NCBI GenBank assembly: GCA_029532415.1
Contig: JAQOTA010000054.1
Span: forward strand, 1,612,001 to 1,676,000
Direction: 5' to 3'
DNA length: 64,000 nucleotides
Origin: Marasmius tenuissimus
Taxonomy: Eukaryota > Basidiomycota > Agaricomycetes > Agaricales > Marasmiaceae
The notes below the pieces were generated by a model that saw only the letters and a program-made list of their open reading frames with translations, had not been told where the DNA came from and did no database searches. Below, one piece after another: positions 44,153 through 54,512 of this stretch. Made by a program: the position numbers and the translations under genes. Each line of letters starts with the position of its first letter. Within the stretch, counting starts at the first letter, position 1.

Positions 44153-45469
44153 ATGGACGTCGTTGTCGACCCTGGAACATACCTGGCTCGCAAGAAACCT
44201 CCCAGAAAAGCTGTTCGCGCCAACCAACAGCAGCTCTCGTTTCTCCGAGCTGCTTTTGCCGAGTCGCCAAATAATCCGATGGGTGAGGCTCTACAAAATC
44301 TCATAACCTCTACTGGCCTGTAAGCATCGTGGTCAGCGTCCTCTACGCGCTTTAAAACTAATTTTGCTAGTACGGAGCAATGGATTCACAACTGGTTTGG
44401 TCGCGAGAGACAGAAAAAGTTTGGGTCGAAGAAGATTACAGCCCTCAAGGCAGAACACAAAGATCCCGTCCTCCCTGACAGCTCCTCAAACGCCATCAGT
44501 GACTCTGAAGTGACAGACAGTGCGCAAATTCACTCATCTCCCGGACCACTGAAGAAGAAAGCTCGAGGCTCACGAACGAAACAAACTCTCGCAGTCAAGA
44601 AGGAGAATCTGGAGAGCGTGCTGCTACCTGTTGAACCTAGTGTTATCTCTTCCTCGTCTCAGAGCGCAGTGCGCAACCCTGCAACATCTCTGCAGCCCTC
44701 AGATTTGACAGATCAGACGCATATACCTGCTTTGGCTCCAGCCAGACCAGTCAAACAAGCCAAACGCCGTCAAAGGAAGAAACCTACTGCAAGCTCTGCA
44801 ACTGCAAGTGTTGGTGCTTTGTTGCCGACGGTAGCTACTGAGAACTCGAACGCTTCACAAGCTCTGCTCTCTGTACATGCACAGGTAAGGCACTATTCCT
44901 ATCGATGTGATGCCACAACCCGACCTGGCTAAACTGCATCGGCCTCGTAGACTGAGAACCCGAACCTGCAATCACAGCCGCCGCCGAAATCTCCCAGCTC
45001 TGAGCTTCCTGTAATCACTCTTCGTGCACCAAAGCCCAATATGCCAGAACATGAAGTCATGGCCCACCTCATCCCTCACTCTCAGGTAACTCTCCCTGTT
45101 TACCGTAGGCTAACTTGTTGACCCATCAAATCCTAGCCACGCTTACCTCCCGCTCACCACGCACCCATTGGACAGCCCGCGTATATGCCTTACCTCAACA
45201 GCTACATCCAGCCACCTCCAGCCAATCGCTCTCTTCCACCCCTCCCAGACGTCCTCAACCCGAACCTTGCACCCATGAAGCACCTTACTGCTCTCAGAAG
45301 CAAAGTCGCTACTGGATCGATACCGATGCGCAGTGAGCGAGGGCGTCAAGACTTAGTGTCGACTCTATTGGATGACCAAATAGCTGCAGACGACCCTTTC
45401 CAGGCGACGATGGGCTTGGTGTTTCTTCATCGTGTATCCGCGGCCGCGAAGGCTGCGAAGAAGGCGTAG
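44153..45469 (+). CDS. Homeodomain-like transcription factor
   Basis: Four exons: 44153-44319, 44371-44884, 44951-45085, 45137-45469; 382 aa. Residues of about 17-77 form a homeodomain-like fold: basic arm RKKPPRKAVRANQ, helix 1 QLSFLRAAFAESP, helix 2 GEALQNLITSTGL, recognition helix TEQWIHNWFGRERQKK. The intron lies before the recognition helix, as in many homeobox genes. The core W-F is kept, but the residue expected to be the DNA-contacting Asn51 reads as Arg. The rest is Ser/Pro/Lys-rich with nuclear-localisation-like runs (KKKARGSRTK, KQAKRRQRKK) and a helical Ala/Lys C-terminus. Targets unknown. Confidence 0.8.
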
Positions 45470-46112
45470 GATTCTAATTTGCGCATCTTTTGTGTACGGC
45501 CCATTGTCTTTTTCTCCGGATCCTTGGTCTACAGCTGGACGATGATACTTTCCCCCCTCGCACACTCGCACTCCAAGTTTTCATCCCATGACCTACTTAC
45601 CGAACAGTCCCTTCGTCCATGTCGCATATGTAAATGTAACAAACACAGGAGCATTTAGTTCACAACAACCGTATCCCAAGAACTCCGCTGTTCTGAACTG
45701 TCCTCAAGTTCGTGGATATCTTCGAAATTATTCTGCCCAGCTGAAGTCAGATGTTCAGGACCAACCAAATCGCTACTTCTTACGTTCGGCTTGCCTGTAT
45801 CAACCTCAGTTTCGTGGGACCAGTTTTACTCACTCAAACGTGTTGATCGACGGCAAGCTTCGTAGAAAACCACGGGTATCTTGTTATTGATAATTCTCTC
45901 AGAGTCGGCTTTGCGCTATGTATCAGCTTACAAACTGCCACAGGCTCTCGGATTACACCCGCAGGGAAAATAGAAATCCTTTCGTTGATTTATATATATC
46001 CCTGGGCCAAATGAGCTTACAAACTCCCACTGACTCTCGGTTGTCGCCCGAGGACAGTGCAGTATAACTAGCGCATGACACTCCAATCTTCTACATTCCA
46101 TCCGAAGTAAAT
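45470..46112. other. Intergenic, 643 bases, promoter of SDR-like copy A
   Basis: No gene supported; a 100-codon frame at 45588-45890 has no motif. Contains a direct repeat with the shared core AGCTTACAAACT at 45925-45936 and 46014-46025, TATATATA near 45991, and TGACTC at 46031-46036, 77 bases before the next ATG. Confidence 0.5.
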
Positions 46113-47144
46113 ATGCCTACTCAACCAGCGATCTTCGTCATCGGGGCAGGACCTCAAATCGCAACGGCAGGTGCGTACATACTCACCCAGGCGTATTTCC
46201 GACTCGAGTGCCCTTAACACTGTACACAGTCGCAGCCCTGTTTGTCAAAAACGGTGGTTTTGCCGTCGGACTTTCTTCCCGATCCGCAGAGAACCTCGAG
46301 AAGTACAAAGCTCTTCTGCCAGAGGGAACCAAAGTCGCCACAGCCGTAGGAGACGCAAACGACCCCAGCTCATGTGTGAAAGGTATTCATCTGATTCTAG
46401 ATCAATTGAACGCTCTTACCAATGACCATGCGACTACACAAGCCCTGGATTCCCTGAAGTCCGCCCTCGGAGCGCCCTCAGCTGTGGTCTTCAACGCCGG
46501 AAGTCTCTCCCTGGGGAGGCAACTTATCCAGGATATGACACCGGATGATATGGAAGCACATTTGAGGATGAATGTTGTTACGGGGTAAGTACACGCTGCC
46601 GTCTCCTAGGCTATCGACGCTTATCCTTGCCTCACACCTCTCAGATTCGCGGTCATGCAATGGGGTGTGAAGAACATAGTCAAAGACTCAGAAGGTCGGG
46701 CGGCGGTGAGTTCTTTTCGTGTTTTCCTCGTCGAAGGCCTCAGCCTAACCCGTCCTTATTCGGATTCTCGTTACGGGTGGCGGCCTTGCACTTGAGGTAG
46801 AGTATCATGGCTGTTCGGTGTGAACTGACTTACGAACGCGACTTGCCAGCCATTCGAGGGTATGTCGGGGCTCGCCGCAGGCAAAGCAGGTCTCCTCAAT
46901 GTCGCAAAAGCGTTCAAAGTCGAGGCCCCACGTAAGTCAAATCAGCACTACCATTGTTCTTGGAAGTCTTCAGAGTGTGCTGACCTGTGGGTGCATTCCA
47001 GATATCCACGTCGCTACCGTAATTGTGAACGGATATGTTGACACAGATGGTTGGCCAGATCACAAATCCCCGGCGATTGCAAAGGACTACTGGGAATTGT
47101 ACACGCAGAAAGAGAGTGAATGGGTGTACGAGGTCATGCATTGA
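46113..47144 (+). pseudogene. SDR-like gene copy A with a lost splice acceptor
   Basis: NAD(P)-binding Rossmann protein of the GAGPQI type; function unknown. Exons: 46113-46170, 46230-46382, 46443-46584, 46645-46705, (46764-46796), 46850-46931, 47002-47144. The bracketed 33-base exon encodes ILVTGGGLALE and aligns with exon 5 of copy B (ILITGGGLSLQ). In copy B the base pair before it is AG; here it is GG (46762-46763), so normal splicing should fail. Skipping the exon keeps the frame (212 aa) but removes a core strand; the nearest upstream AG would shift frame. All other exons are open, and exon sizes match copy B. It could therefore be a young pseudogene or a working variant with exon skipping. 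Confidence 0.7.
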
Positions 47145-47585
47145 GCTGCGAGGTAATCAAGGAGTTTGATTTGTTCGTGGTGAGAATGCAGAGAACGTTG
47201 AAACCGTTCAAGCCTGCTTCGGTAGAAAAAGTAGTAGCTGTAGAACCTTCCGAAGTTGCACATCATCTTGACTCCCAAGATGTGACACAGTCGCTCCGAT
47301 GACAAGAGATTGTTTGTATACTATGAAATCAACCTCGCCCACTATGGCAGCTGTCTTGAAGGCGCCCAAGCTCGCTGCTAGACGACGCGACATGAGCAAA
47401 AATACCGTGACACAAAAGGAGGCTGAAGCGCTCGCCGCTGGACCCAGATTCAGAACCGAGGTCACCTGTGTCATAAATGACAAAGGCGGGAAAGATTAAA
47501 TTATACGTCATCGCAATTACCCGACCTATCCCGCGGTTCAAATATAACGTCCTTGTCCTCTTCCGACCGTTCCCCCCATATCCAA
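47145..47585. other. Intergenic, 441 bases
   Basis: 3' flank of SDR-like copy A and promoter of the next plus-strand gene. Overlapping short frames on both strands (47299-47499 and 47208-47483) cannot be assigned; either might be a small orphan gene. Confidence 0.35.
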
Positions 47586-48701
47586 ATGGCGTCGCGTGCT
47601 ACCAGACAGCTCCTTTCCACATCCGTGCGGTCCTCCAGGACGACGTTGAGCCGCTCAACATGGCAATCTCTCAAGACTGGTGCAGGTAGAAGAGGAATGA
47701 GCTCAACCGCTGGGGAGGCAGCAAAGGGCTCGGATATGCCCTGGATTGTAAGTTGCTCACCTCTGAAATCCTTATGAAAGCTCATGCTCATATAGGTTGG
47801 CTCTGTCGTTGTATTCGGTCCTGCTGTGAGTAGTGCTGCATACGACTTCGAGGAATGACTGTTTCCTGACGCGCTGTCACGAACCGCCAAAAGTTCCTCT
47901 ACCTCGCGTCACCCTCGACGAGAAAATCTGCACCCCACAAACCCCACAAATCAGAGAGCCATGCACCAGTGACGATGGAAGATGATGAAGGCAAAGAAGC
48001 CGATGTTACGGACTCCATCGCGAAAGCAAAGGTTCGTTACCCCGCTACGTGTCCTCAAGTGTTTCCCCAACTAATGTCGTGTTTCGTATTGCGATTCTAC
48101 AGTCTGAGGATGCTCCTCAATCCGATGGGGTAAGAGTGTTCGAGACGGCGCCGCCGTGCGTGAATCTTGGCTGACCCGAATGTCAGGCTTCAGACGAAGG
48201 AAAATCCCAGGCGTCCACTCCGCAGACAGATGTTCGTTTTCTCGCGTATCAAGATGCTCAGCGTTCACACAAACTGATCTTCTCTCCAGGATAACAAAGC
48301 ACCTCCATTCGTTAAAGTGTGTGCCTTCCCACGAACCGGAGTTTGACGTTACTGACGTGTGCGACCCAAGACCGGCGACCTGAAACCCGAAGGTGGATCG
48401 TCGAAGAGCGAGGAATCCTCTCAAGGAAAGGATAAAGAACAGGAGGAGAAGGAGGCGGTTCGTAGTTCTATGGTTCTTCTGCTATCATACTCAATCTACC
48501 TCAGGTTTCCGAAGAAAAGGCCGGCGCCAAGGCCAGATCCCATGGCTCCCCTTCTGTACGTGTGTTTCTATCTGTATCGCTACTTTGCCCTAATAACGGG
48601 TATGCACTTAGGACAAAGCGGCAACAGAAACTACCAAACAGGATCCGAACGCGGACGTGCCGAAGGCCCAGGAGGAGCAAAGCAAGAAGGAGGACGCTTG
48701 A
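47586..48701 (+). CDS. Mitochondrial-type membrane protein with acidic repeat-like tail
   Basis: Unrecognised family. Nine exons: 47586-47747, 47796-47825, 47894-48031, 48103-48129, 48187-48231, 48290-48316, 48371-48457, 48505-48555, 48612-48701; 218 aa. All eight introns are phase 0. The N-terminus is Arg/Ser/Thr-rich without acids for 40 residues, as in mitochondrial presequences, with a cleavage-like RRGMSS. One short hydrophobic helix follows (WIVGSVVVFGPAFLYLA), then a Lys/Glu/Ser/Asp-rich disordered tail built from small exons of 27, 45, 27, 87 and 51 bases. Probably a single-pass inner-membrane protein; role unknown. The gene sits between two inverted SDR-like copies. Confidence 0.78.
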
Positions 48702-48783
48702 TTGGTCTAACCACTGTCCTTTTTGTCGAATATCAAACAGAAGGAATCATTTTTATTGCTATTGAACTTGAATGCTTTCCAGG

Positions 48784-49788
48784 TCAATGCTCGACCTCGT
48801 ACACCCATTCACCTTCTTTCTGCGTGTATAGCTCCCAGTATTCCTTCGCGATGATTGGGGACTTGTGGTTCGGCCAACCATCTTTGTCAACAAACCCCTT
48901 GACGATCACGGTAGCAACATGGACGTCTGGTATGCGCCTTCGGGTCAGCACACACGTATAAGTGAACCAGGTGGACTCACGGGGGGTTTCTACTCTGAAA
49001 GCTTTTGCGACATTCAGAAGGGCTGCTTTGCCTGCGGCGAGTCCCGACATACCCTCCCGTGGCTGGTTAGTTCCGTTTGTGAGTCAAATCGTCCTTGCCT
49101 GGGATACATAAATCCTCGATTACCTGAAGTGAAAGGCCACCTCCCGTTATGAGAATCTGAACCAAGGCAGGTTGGAGCTTGAGCGTGGAAAGGCACGAAG
49201 GGTACTCACTGCCGCTCGACCTTCCGAGTCTTTTACTATGTTCTTCACACCCCATTGCACAACCGCAAATCTGAGAGGTGTAAGGCAAGAGTGAGCGTCG
49301 ATAGCCCAGGAGACAGCAGCGAGTACTTACCCCGTCACGACATTCATTCTCAAATGAGCCTCCATATCTTCCGGTGTCATATCCTGGATGAGTTTCTTCC
49401 CCAGTGACAGACTTCCGGCGTTAAAGACCACAGCTGAGGGTGTTCCAAGGGCGGACTTGAGGGAATCCAGGGCTTGTGTGGTCGCATCATGGTAGGAACA
49501 TTCAATTGATCTAGAAACGGATGAGTACCTTTCACACATGAATTGGGGTCGTTCGCGTCTGCTACAGCTGTTGCGACTTTTGTTCTCTCTGGCAGAAGGG
49601 CCTTGTACTTCTCGAGGTTCTCTGCGGACCGGGAGGAAAGTCCGACGGCAAAACCACCATTTTTGACGAACAGGGTTGCGACTGCGCACTGTGAGGATCC
49701 TCGAGTTGAAATGGCGCTGGGGGTACGCACCTGCCGTTGCAATTTGAGGGCCTGCTCCGATGATGAAGATTGCTGGCTGAGTACTCAT
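48784..49788 (-). CDS. SDR-like Rossmann protein copy B (intact)
   Basis: Inverted paralogue of copy A. Seven exons: 49788-49731, 49681-49529, 49472-49331, 49270-49210, 49156-49124, 49062-48981, 48926-48784; 223 aa. Visible: GAGPQIATAVATLFVKNGG, the LSSRS turn after strand 2, VVFNAGSLSLG, LRMNVVTGFAVVQWG, ITGGGLSLQ, GMSGLAAGKAALLNVAKAF and a C-terminal VATVIVKGFVDKDGWP. The classical YxxxK is not obvious (GLAAGKA aligns there without Tyr), so catalysis may differ from standard SDRs. A 56-base intron 2 versus 60 bases in copy A confirms that this segment is non-coding. Homology extends into introns and promoter. Confidence 0.85.
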
Positions 49789-50150
49789 TGTTAGTTTGAG
49801 GGATATAGGAAATCGAAATACATGTTCGTTCACAGGCCTGCTACTTATAGCGGGTTCACATCCGAAGGCCGGGAGTCAGTGAGACTTTATGAGCTCATAT
49901 AGCCAACAAGTGACACGAAGCTTCTCGTTTGATAAGAGAGTTGCCATAAAAATCGGTCGTTTTCCGCGCCCTCAGAATCACCTGGATGTTGGCAAGCCGC
50001 AAATCGACAAGTTATAACAGTTAAATCAGGTACGAGTTCGTCTGAAAATAGAAACCATGTTTCGGTTAAATGATACTTATACTAGGTACACCAGCCACTT
50101 TTGAGCGTCATCAGACCACTTCGATCCGTTGAGAGCGGTGGCACAGACCA
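49789..50150. other. Promoter of SDR-like copy B and 3' flank of spherulin-4 gene
   Basis: The part near 49855-49910 resembles the copy A promoter in reverse orientation and holds TGACTC as GAGTCA at 49873-49878, 85 bases before the ATG. No gene seen. Confidence 0.45.
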
Positions 50151-51119
50151 TCACTGACTGGTAGCCGCGACGAGATTGACAAAATTGTTCCAGTCAGTGG
50201 GGATGGAGGCATACTCTTCACTAGTCAGAAAAATAGCGCCAATCTTGTCAGCTGCAACCAGCTCTTGAACGAGAGAGGTATCGGTAGTGGTAGGACCGTG
50301 ATTCAGAACAACGGCTTGTTTGGAAGCGGGCGTAGAAGAACTGAAGGAAAGCTGGCTGGTTCTGTGGAGGGCAACAAATCCCGTCAGAACGGGCGCACAA
50401 GCGATCAACTTTTATTAACGACTCACGAGAAGGCCGAGTAGATATTCTCAGCAGTGACGATGAAGGTTGAGAAACTGTAGTAGCCAGAGTCAGCGGCAAC
50501 GCCCGGGTTCAGGATGACCTGCAATTTCGGTACAATCATAGCTCAGTATAGGATATCACGGTGGGACATCAAATAGAGGCTGCCTACCGGAGAGTCAGAG
50601 CCAAACAATGAACGGGCCTGAGACGCAAGGGCCTGCATGTACGTGACATTGGCTCCCGGGTCGTTAGGAGACTCGTCGAAGAATATCCCCTGAGGTCGAT
50701 AGCTCGCATCCCAATTCGCGTAGGTAGTAACATTTGCAACTACTGCAGACTGGGGTTGGTTGCCATAATTCGTGTGGACGTATCCAAGGACTCTGACGTT
50801 CGAGCTGGCGCTCTTGAGCTGAGGAATGCAGCCCGTCCAGTCGAAGTTTGGTTGGGTATTCACAGGTCCTGGTCCACTATCCGGGTTGATGACCAGATAG
50901 AAGGGTAGATCTTGGTGGGCTTGAATGCTACGACAAACCGTTAACTTAGTTGATAGGAAGGACAGGCAGAAGAACCTACGTGTCAATAACCCCCGTCCAT
51001 CCTCCACAAGGCGTACCCGCAAATGGGTAGATGTACATTGGAAACAAGATGGCGGATGCAGATGCATGCCCACCGAGCACCGCAAGAGTGAAAAAAGCTT
51101 TCGATAGAGATTTGAACAT
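50151..51119 (-). CDS. Secreted spherulation-specific family 4 protein
   Basis: Four exons: 51119-50980, 50927-50588, 50518-50427, 50361-50151; 260 aa. A signal peptide is clear (hydrophobic AFFTLAVLGGHASASA). Mature sequence starts with ILFPMYIYPFAGTPCGGWTG and carries the family patterns PFYLVINPDSGPG, VRVLGYVHTNYG, ANVTTYANWDASYRPQGIFFDESP and VILNPGVAADSGYYS. This is the spherulin 4 TIM-barrel-like family, thought to act on carbohydrates (related to polygalactosamine-degrading enzymes). FDE near the strand end fits a catalytic acidic pair. Extracellular location is likely. Confidence 0.9.
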
Positions 51120-51590
51120 TGCAAGGTTTTGAATAGACGTTGAAGCTTAAACTCTGGGGAGTCAGAGGGCATCCAGACGCTAGCAAACGCTCTTTTGTAC
51201 TGCATCAGCCCTCATCAGCCCCAGTCAGGATGTATAAGGTTTGGTAAGGTACAACGAAATGATGGGTATCCACGTTGAACGCGCGCCGAGAACATAGATT
51301 GAGTCACTGACTGGCCGGGCTTCCGATTCGAGTTTTTATTTTAGTTGGACATCAACCTAACTCAGTCGCGGAGATACTAGCATGTGCAGTAGCGACAGAG
51401 AGAATTGTCCCTGGTGGGTTCATGGGAGTTGAGTAACAAGAACTTTGAATCCAATTTTGGGGACGTGTGAGCGAACCGCCGGCCCGGAGACAGGGATCTG
51501 ATTGGACGAGCGCTAATGTTTCCCTCCCTGTTTTTTCGTCTGACTCAACTGCTTGTACACTATTTCTCCCTCTACTCTGCTTTCTTCACG
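51120..51590. promoter_or_regulatory. Divergent region spherulin-4/RanGAP
   Basis: 471 bases between divergent starts. CT-rich run just before the RanGAP ATG (about 51540-51590). No gene seen. Confidence 0.45.
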
Positions 51591-52856
51591 ATGGCGACGC
51601 CAGCTACGACATTCACTCTACAGGGACTCGGCCTCAAGCTCGACTCACGAGCAGACATGGCACAGCGCCTGGAAGGTGTAGATCCCACCAAAATCGAGGA
51701 GATTCATATGGGTGGAAACACTATCGGCGTAGACGCAGCTCTCGAGCTAGCCGAATTTCTGAAGAAGGCTACAAGTATCAAGGTGCGTCCTCACAAATGC
51801 GGTTCATAGACGCGTTATTCACCTTTTAGAGCACCACAGGTCGCGGACTTTGCTGACATTTTCACCGGACGACTGATCACCGAAATTCCTGCTGCTCTCA
51901 CTGCCATATGCGACGCTCTCATCGACAAAACATCCCTAGTAGAGATCAACCTCAGCGATAATGCCTTTGGTGGACGATCCGTCGACCCGATGGTCCCCTT
52001 CCTCACTCAAAACCGCAACTTCCAGATCCTGAAACTCAATAACAACGGTCTGGGACCTGCTGGTGGCAACGTTCTCGCAAACGCTTTGCTCGAATCTGCC
52101 AAGCTCAGTGAAGCAGAAGGCAAGAAATCCAACCTTCGAACGTTCATTTGCGGTCGTAACCGTCTCGAAGACGGCTCTGCGTCTGCGTGGGCAGATGCTT
52201 TCGCAGCACACGGCGGTCTTACCGAGATAAGAATGCCTCAGAATGGGATCAGAATGGACGGTATTACTGCGCTTGCCAAAGGTTTAGCCAAGAATACGAG
52301 CTTGCAGTATATCGATCTACAGGATAACACATTCACGTTCGAGGGCGCTTTGACGGGTGTACAGGCGTGGTCGGACGCTTTGGCATCGTGGCCCGAGCTC
52401 CACACGCTAAATCTTTCCGACTGTGTTCTATCTGGGGATGGTGAAGTGCCGTCACTAGTTGAGACGTTGGCAAGCGGCTCGAACCCCAAGTTGCACACAT
52501 TGCAGCTTCAGAATAACAACCTCGAGGGCGAAACGTTCGCCAGGATCAACGAGAGTATCCAAGGTCCTCTGAAGAGTGTAATGTCATTGGAACTGCAATG
52601 GAATGATGCCGAGGAGGATGATACAAACCTGGCGGATATCGGGGCTCATATGAAGAGAAGAGGCGGAAAGCTGTTCGTGTCTGACGAAGACGAGGAAGAC
52701 GAGGAAGAGAAAGAGGAGGAGGGGGAAGCTGCTATCGATGGAGAGGCTAAGCGCGATGCTCATATCGAAGAAGCGGTGTTGAAGAAGGAATTCGGTGCAG
52801 TCAAGGATGAAGCTGATGACCTCGCAGACCTCATGAACAAAGTCTCTATCCGGTAG
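51591..52856 (+). CDS. rna1: Ran GTPase-activating protein (Rna1/RanGAP1)
   Basis: Stimulates GTP hydrolysis by Ran in the cytoplasm, maintaining the nuclear transport gradient. Two exons, 51591-51782 and 51840-52856, 57-base intron; 402 aa, close to yeast Rna1. Leucine-rich repeats run through most of the protein (EINLSDNAFGG, ILKLNNNGLGP, EIRMPQNGIRMDG, YIDLQDNTFTFEG, TLNLSDCVLSG, TLQLQNNNLEG). An acidic tail (DEDEEDEEEKEEEGE) follows at about 350, as in Rna1. The acceptor was set at CAG before GTCGCGG because the earlier AG leads to a stop. Convergent with the next gene. Confidence 0.95.
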
Positions 52857-53030
52857 TCGCGGTTCTGCCATCTTACTTATTGGGTTAGGATGATGTTTTT
52901 GGAGCGACGACACATTTAATCTTCTACATTTCATGCATTACATATACCTACATACCTGGTACACGTTACAAATTCAAGATTGTTGTAGATCGAGAAACGA
53001 TAAACCCATCACATCGATATCCAGTACTCT

Positions 53031-54301
53031 TCACCGTACTTTAGCGACAAGCCAACGGTTCTGAACACCTTCCTTCCTCTGAACATGCCCCGAAGTGCTC
53101 TTTTCCTCCAACCATTTGTCAAGAAGATCAGACCCAAATTCCTCATCCTTCGAAGTAACCGTAGTCTGCAAAGCCAGCGAACGCACCAACCAGCCCCTTG
53201 TACCAGATTCTTCATGACAAGCAAGCTCCCGGTAAGCAGACCGCAAAGTCGTCCATGTGCGATCGCGACATCTCGATCTCAACTGGTCGACCAACGAGAA
53301 CATTGCCTTCTGCACTGGGTTGTGAGTAGACCGAGTTGGTGATGGTTCGATTCCGTTCTGTAGCACAGATATAATCGATTCGCGTCGAGTGAGTTCCTCA
53401 AACTTGCAATAATTGTTCGACCTCACGCTCGACGAGAGGTGGGTGATCCACGTATAAGCAGGCGACGCTTTCTGCAAGTGCGCCCCGCGTACAGCGGCGT
53501 TCAAGGTGTGTTGGAATTTACCAATGGAGGGGTATGCAACAAGGAGCTCGTGAGCTAAAGATATGAGTATAGTGGAGAGGAGGTTGTCGTGTGGCCCTGG
53601 TATCTTCTCATAGAGTTCAGGAAGGAGGTAAGGAATTATCGAGCTACTCTGCTTCGTATTTCGAAAGAGTGCGGAGAGGTAGAGCGAAGTTTCATAAACT
53701 AAGAGTCTTGGAATAAGCCATCTTGAACAGATGGATGGAGTCGACCACGTACCTTCCAATGAGAAAGAATCGTATCTCTTCGACGAGACTAGACCCTCTC
53801 TGAGCTTGCCTGTATCCAGAATCAGCACCCAAAGCCAAGACCTGAAAACATTGCCTACGGAATAAGATGAGGATATTCTCCTGAAGCTCGGCTCGTCTTT
53901 GGACTCCGAATTCGTTTGTTGGCTTTTCGCCAGGGAATTGTCTCCAGAAATCGTCAAGCTAATAGGAGTTACTGAGTAGGTATTCCCAATGATGATGAGT
54001 CCTTGGATGTCCACCTTGTCCTGAATAAATTGCCGATATTCTTCTTGTGTCTTATGATTCTTCAGGCTACAGATAAGCTGTCATGGATTAGACCCCATCA
54101 TCTCCAAATCTGTGAGACTCACGCATCGCCGTCTTTCTCAAGCCCGCTACTTCTGCTAACTGAAGCTATGTTCTCCATCGCTCTTCCCCTGTTGCTTGCA
54201 CGGCCACGTTCTCCTCTCCAAGAGTTATTTCCCCCGTGTGTATATCCCCGATTGTTCGCACCCGTGCTTTGCCTTCCCAGCGACTGGGACCACTTCGACA
54301 T
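53031..54301 (-). CDS. Putative SAC3/GANP-type helical protein
   Basis: Four exons: 54301-54123, 54066-54015, 53958-53753, 53706-53031; 370 aa. The N-terminus is Gly/Arg/Asn-rich (NNRGYTHGGNNSWRGERGR) like RNA-linked proteins. The body is all-helical: KTQEEYRQFIQDKLDDFWRQ, RRAELQENILILFRRQ, LLVYETSLYLSALFRN, LLVAYPSIGKFQHTLNAA, SSSVRSNNYCKFEELTR, ending WLEEKSTSGHVQRKEGVQNRWLVAKVR. The RSNNYxxFxxL pattern and helix layout recall the SAC3/PCI families, but I cannot confirm this. The gene shares a 211-base divergent promoter with the RecQ helicase gene. Exon joins are supported by continuous frames. Confidence 0.6.
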
Positions 54302-54512
54302 AGTGATGGTTTGGAACAAGTTGTCAGTTGTGCATTACCTCATTGAGCCTCATTGTGACAGTTTGTGACCGACGCGTTGAGTCACACATGTCAACCCTGA
54401 ACGCCCATGATAATGGAACTTTGCTCTTGCTTTTGACTTCCACGACCCGGATGCTTGGTGGCTAGCTCCAGAAACCCTTTGGACCTGAAATAACACAAGC
54501 TACGATTTTATC
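54302..54512. promoter_or_regulatory. Divergent promoter SAC3-like/RecQ
   Basis: 211 bases between the two ATGs. No clear TATA; contains both core promoters. Confidence 0.45.

Noticed and set aside
47208..47499. Overlapping frames on both strands between SDR-like copy A and the mitochondrial-type gene
   Set aside because: Neither has motifs or flanking splice exons; mutually antisense, so at most one could be real.
51783..51839. Earlier acceptor TTTTAG at 51825-51830 for the RanGAP intron
   Set aside because: It leads to a stop within eight codons; the next CAG gives the conserved continuation.
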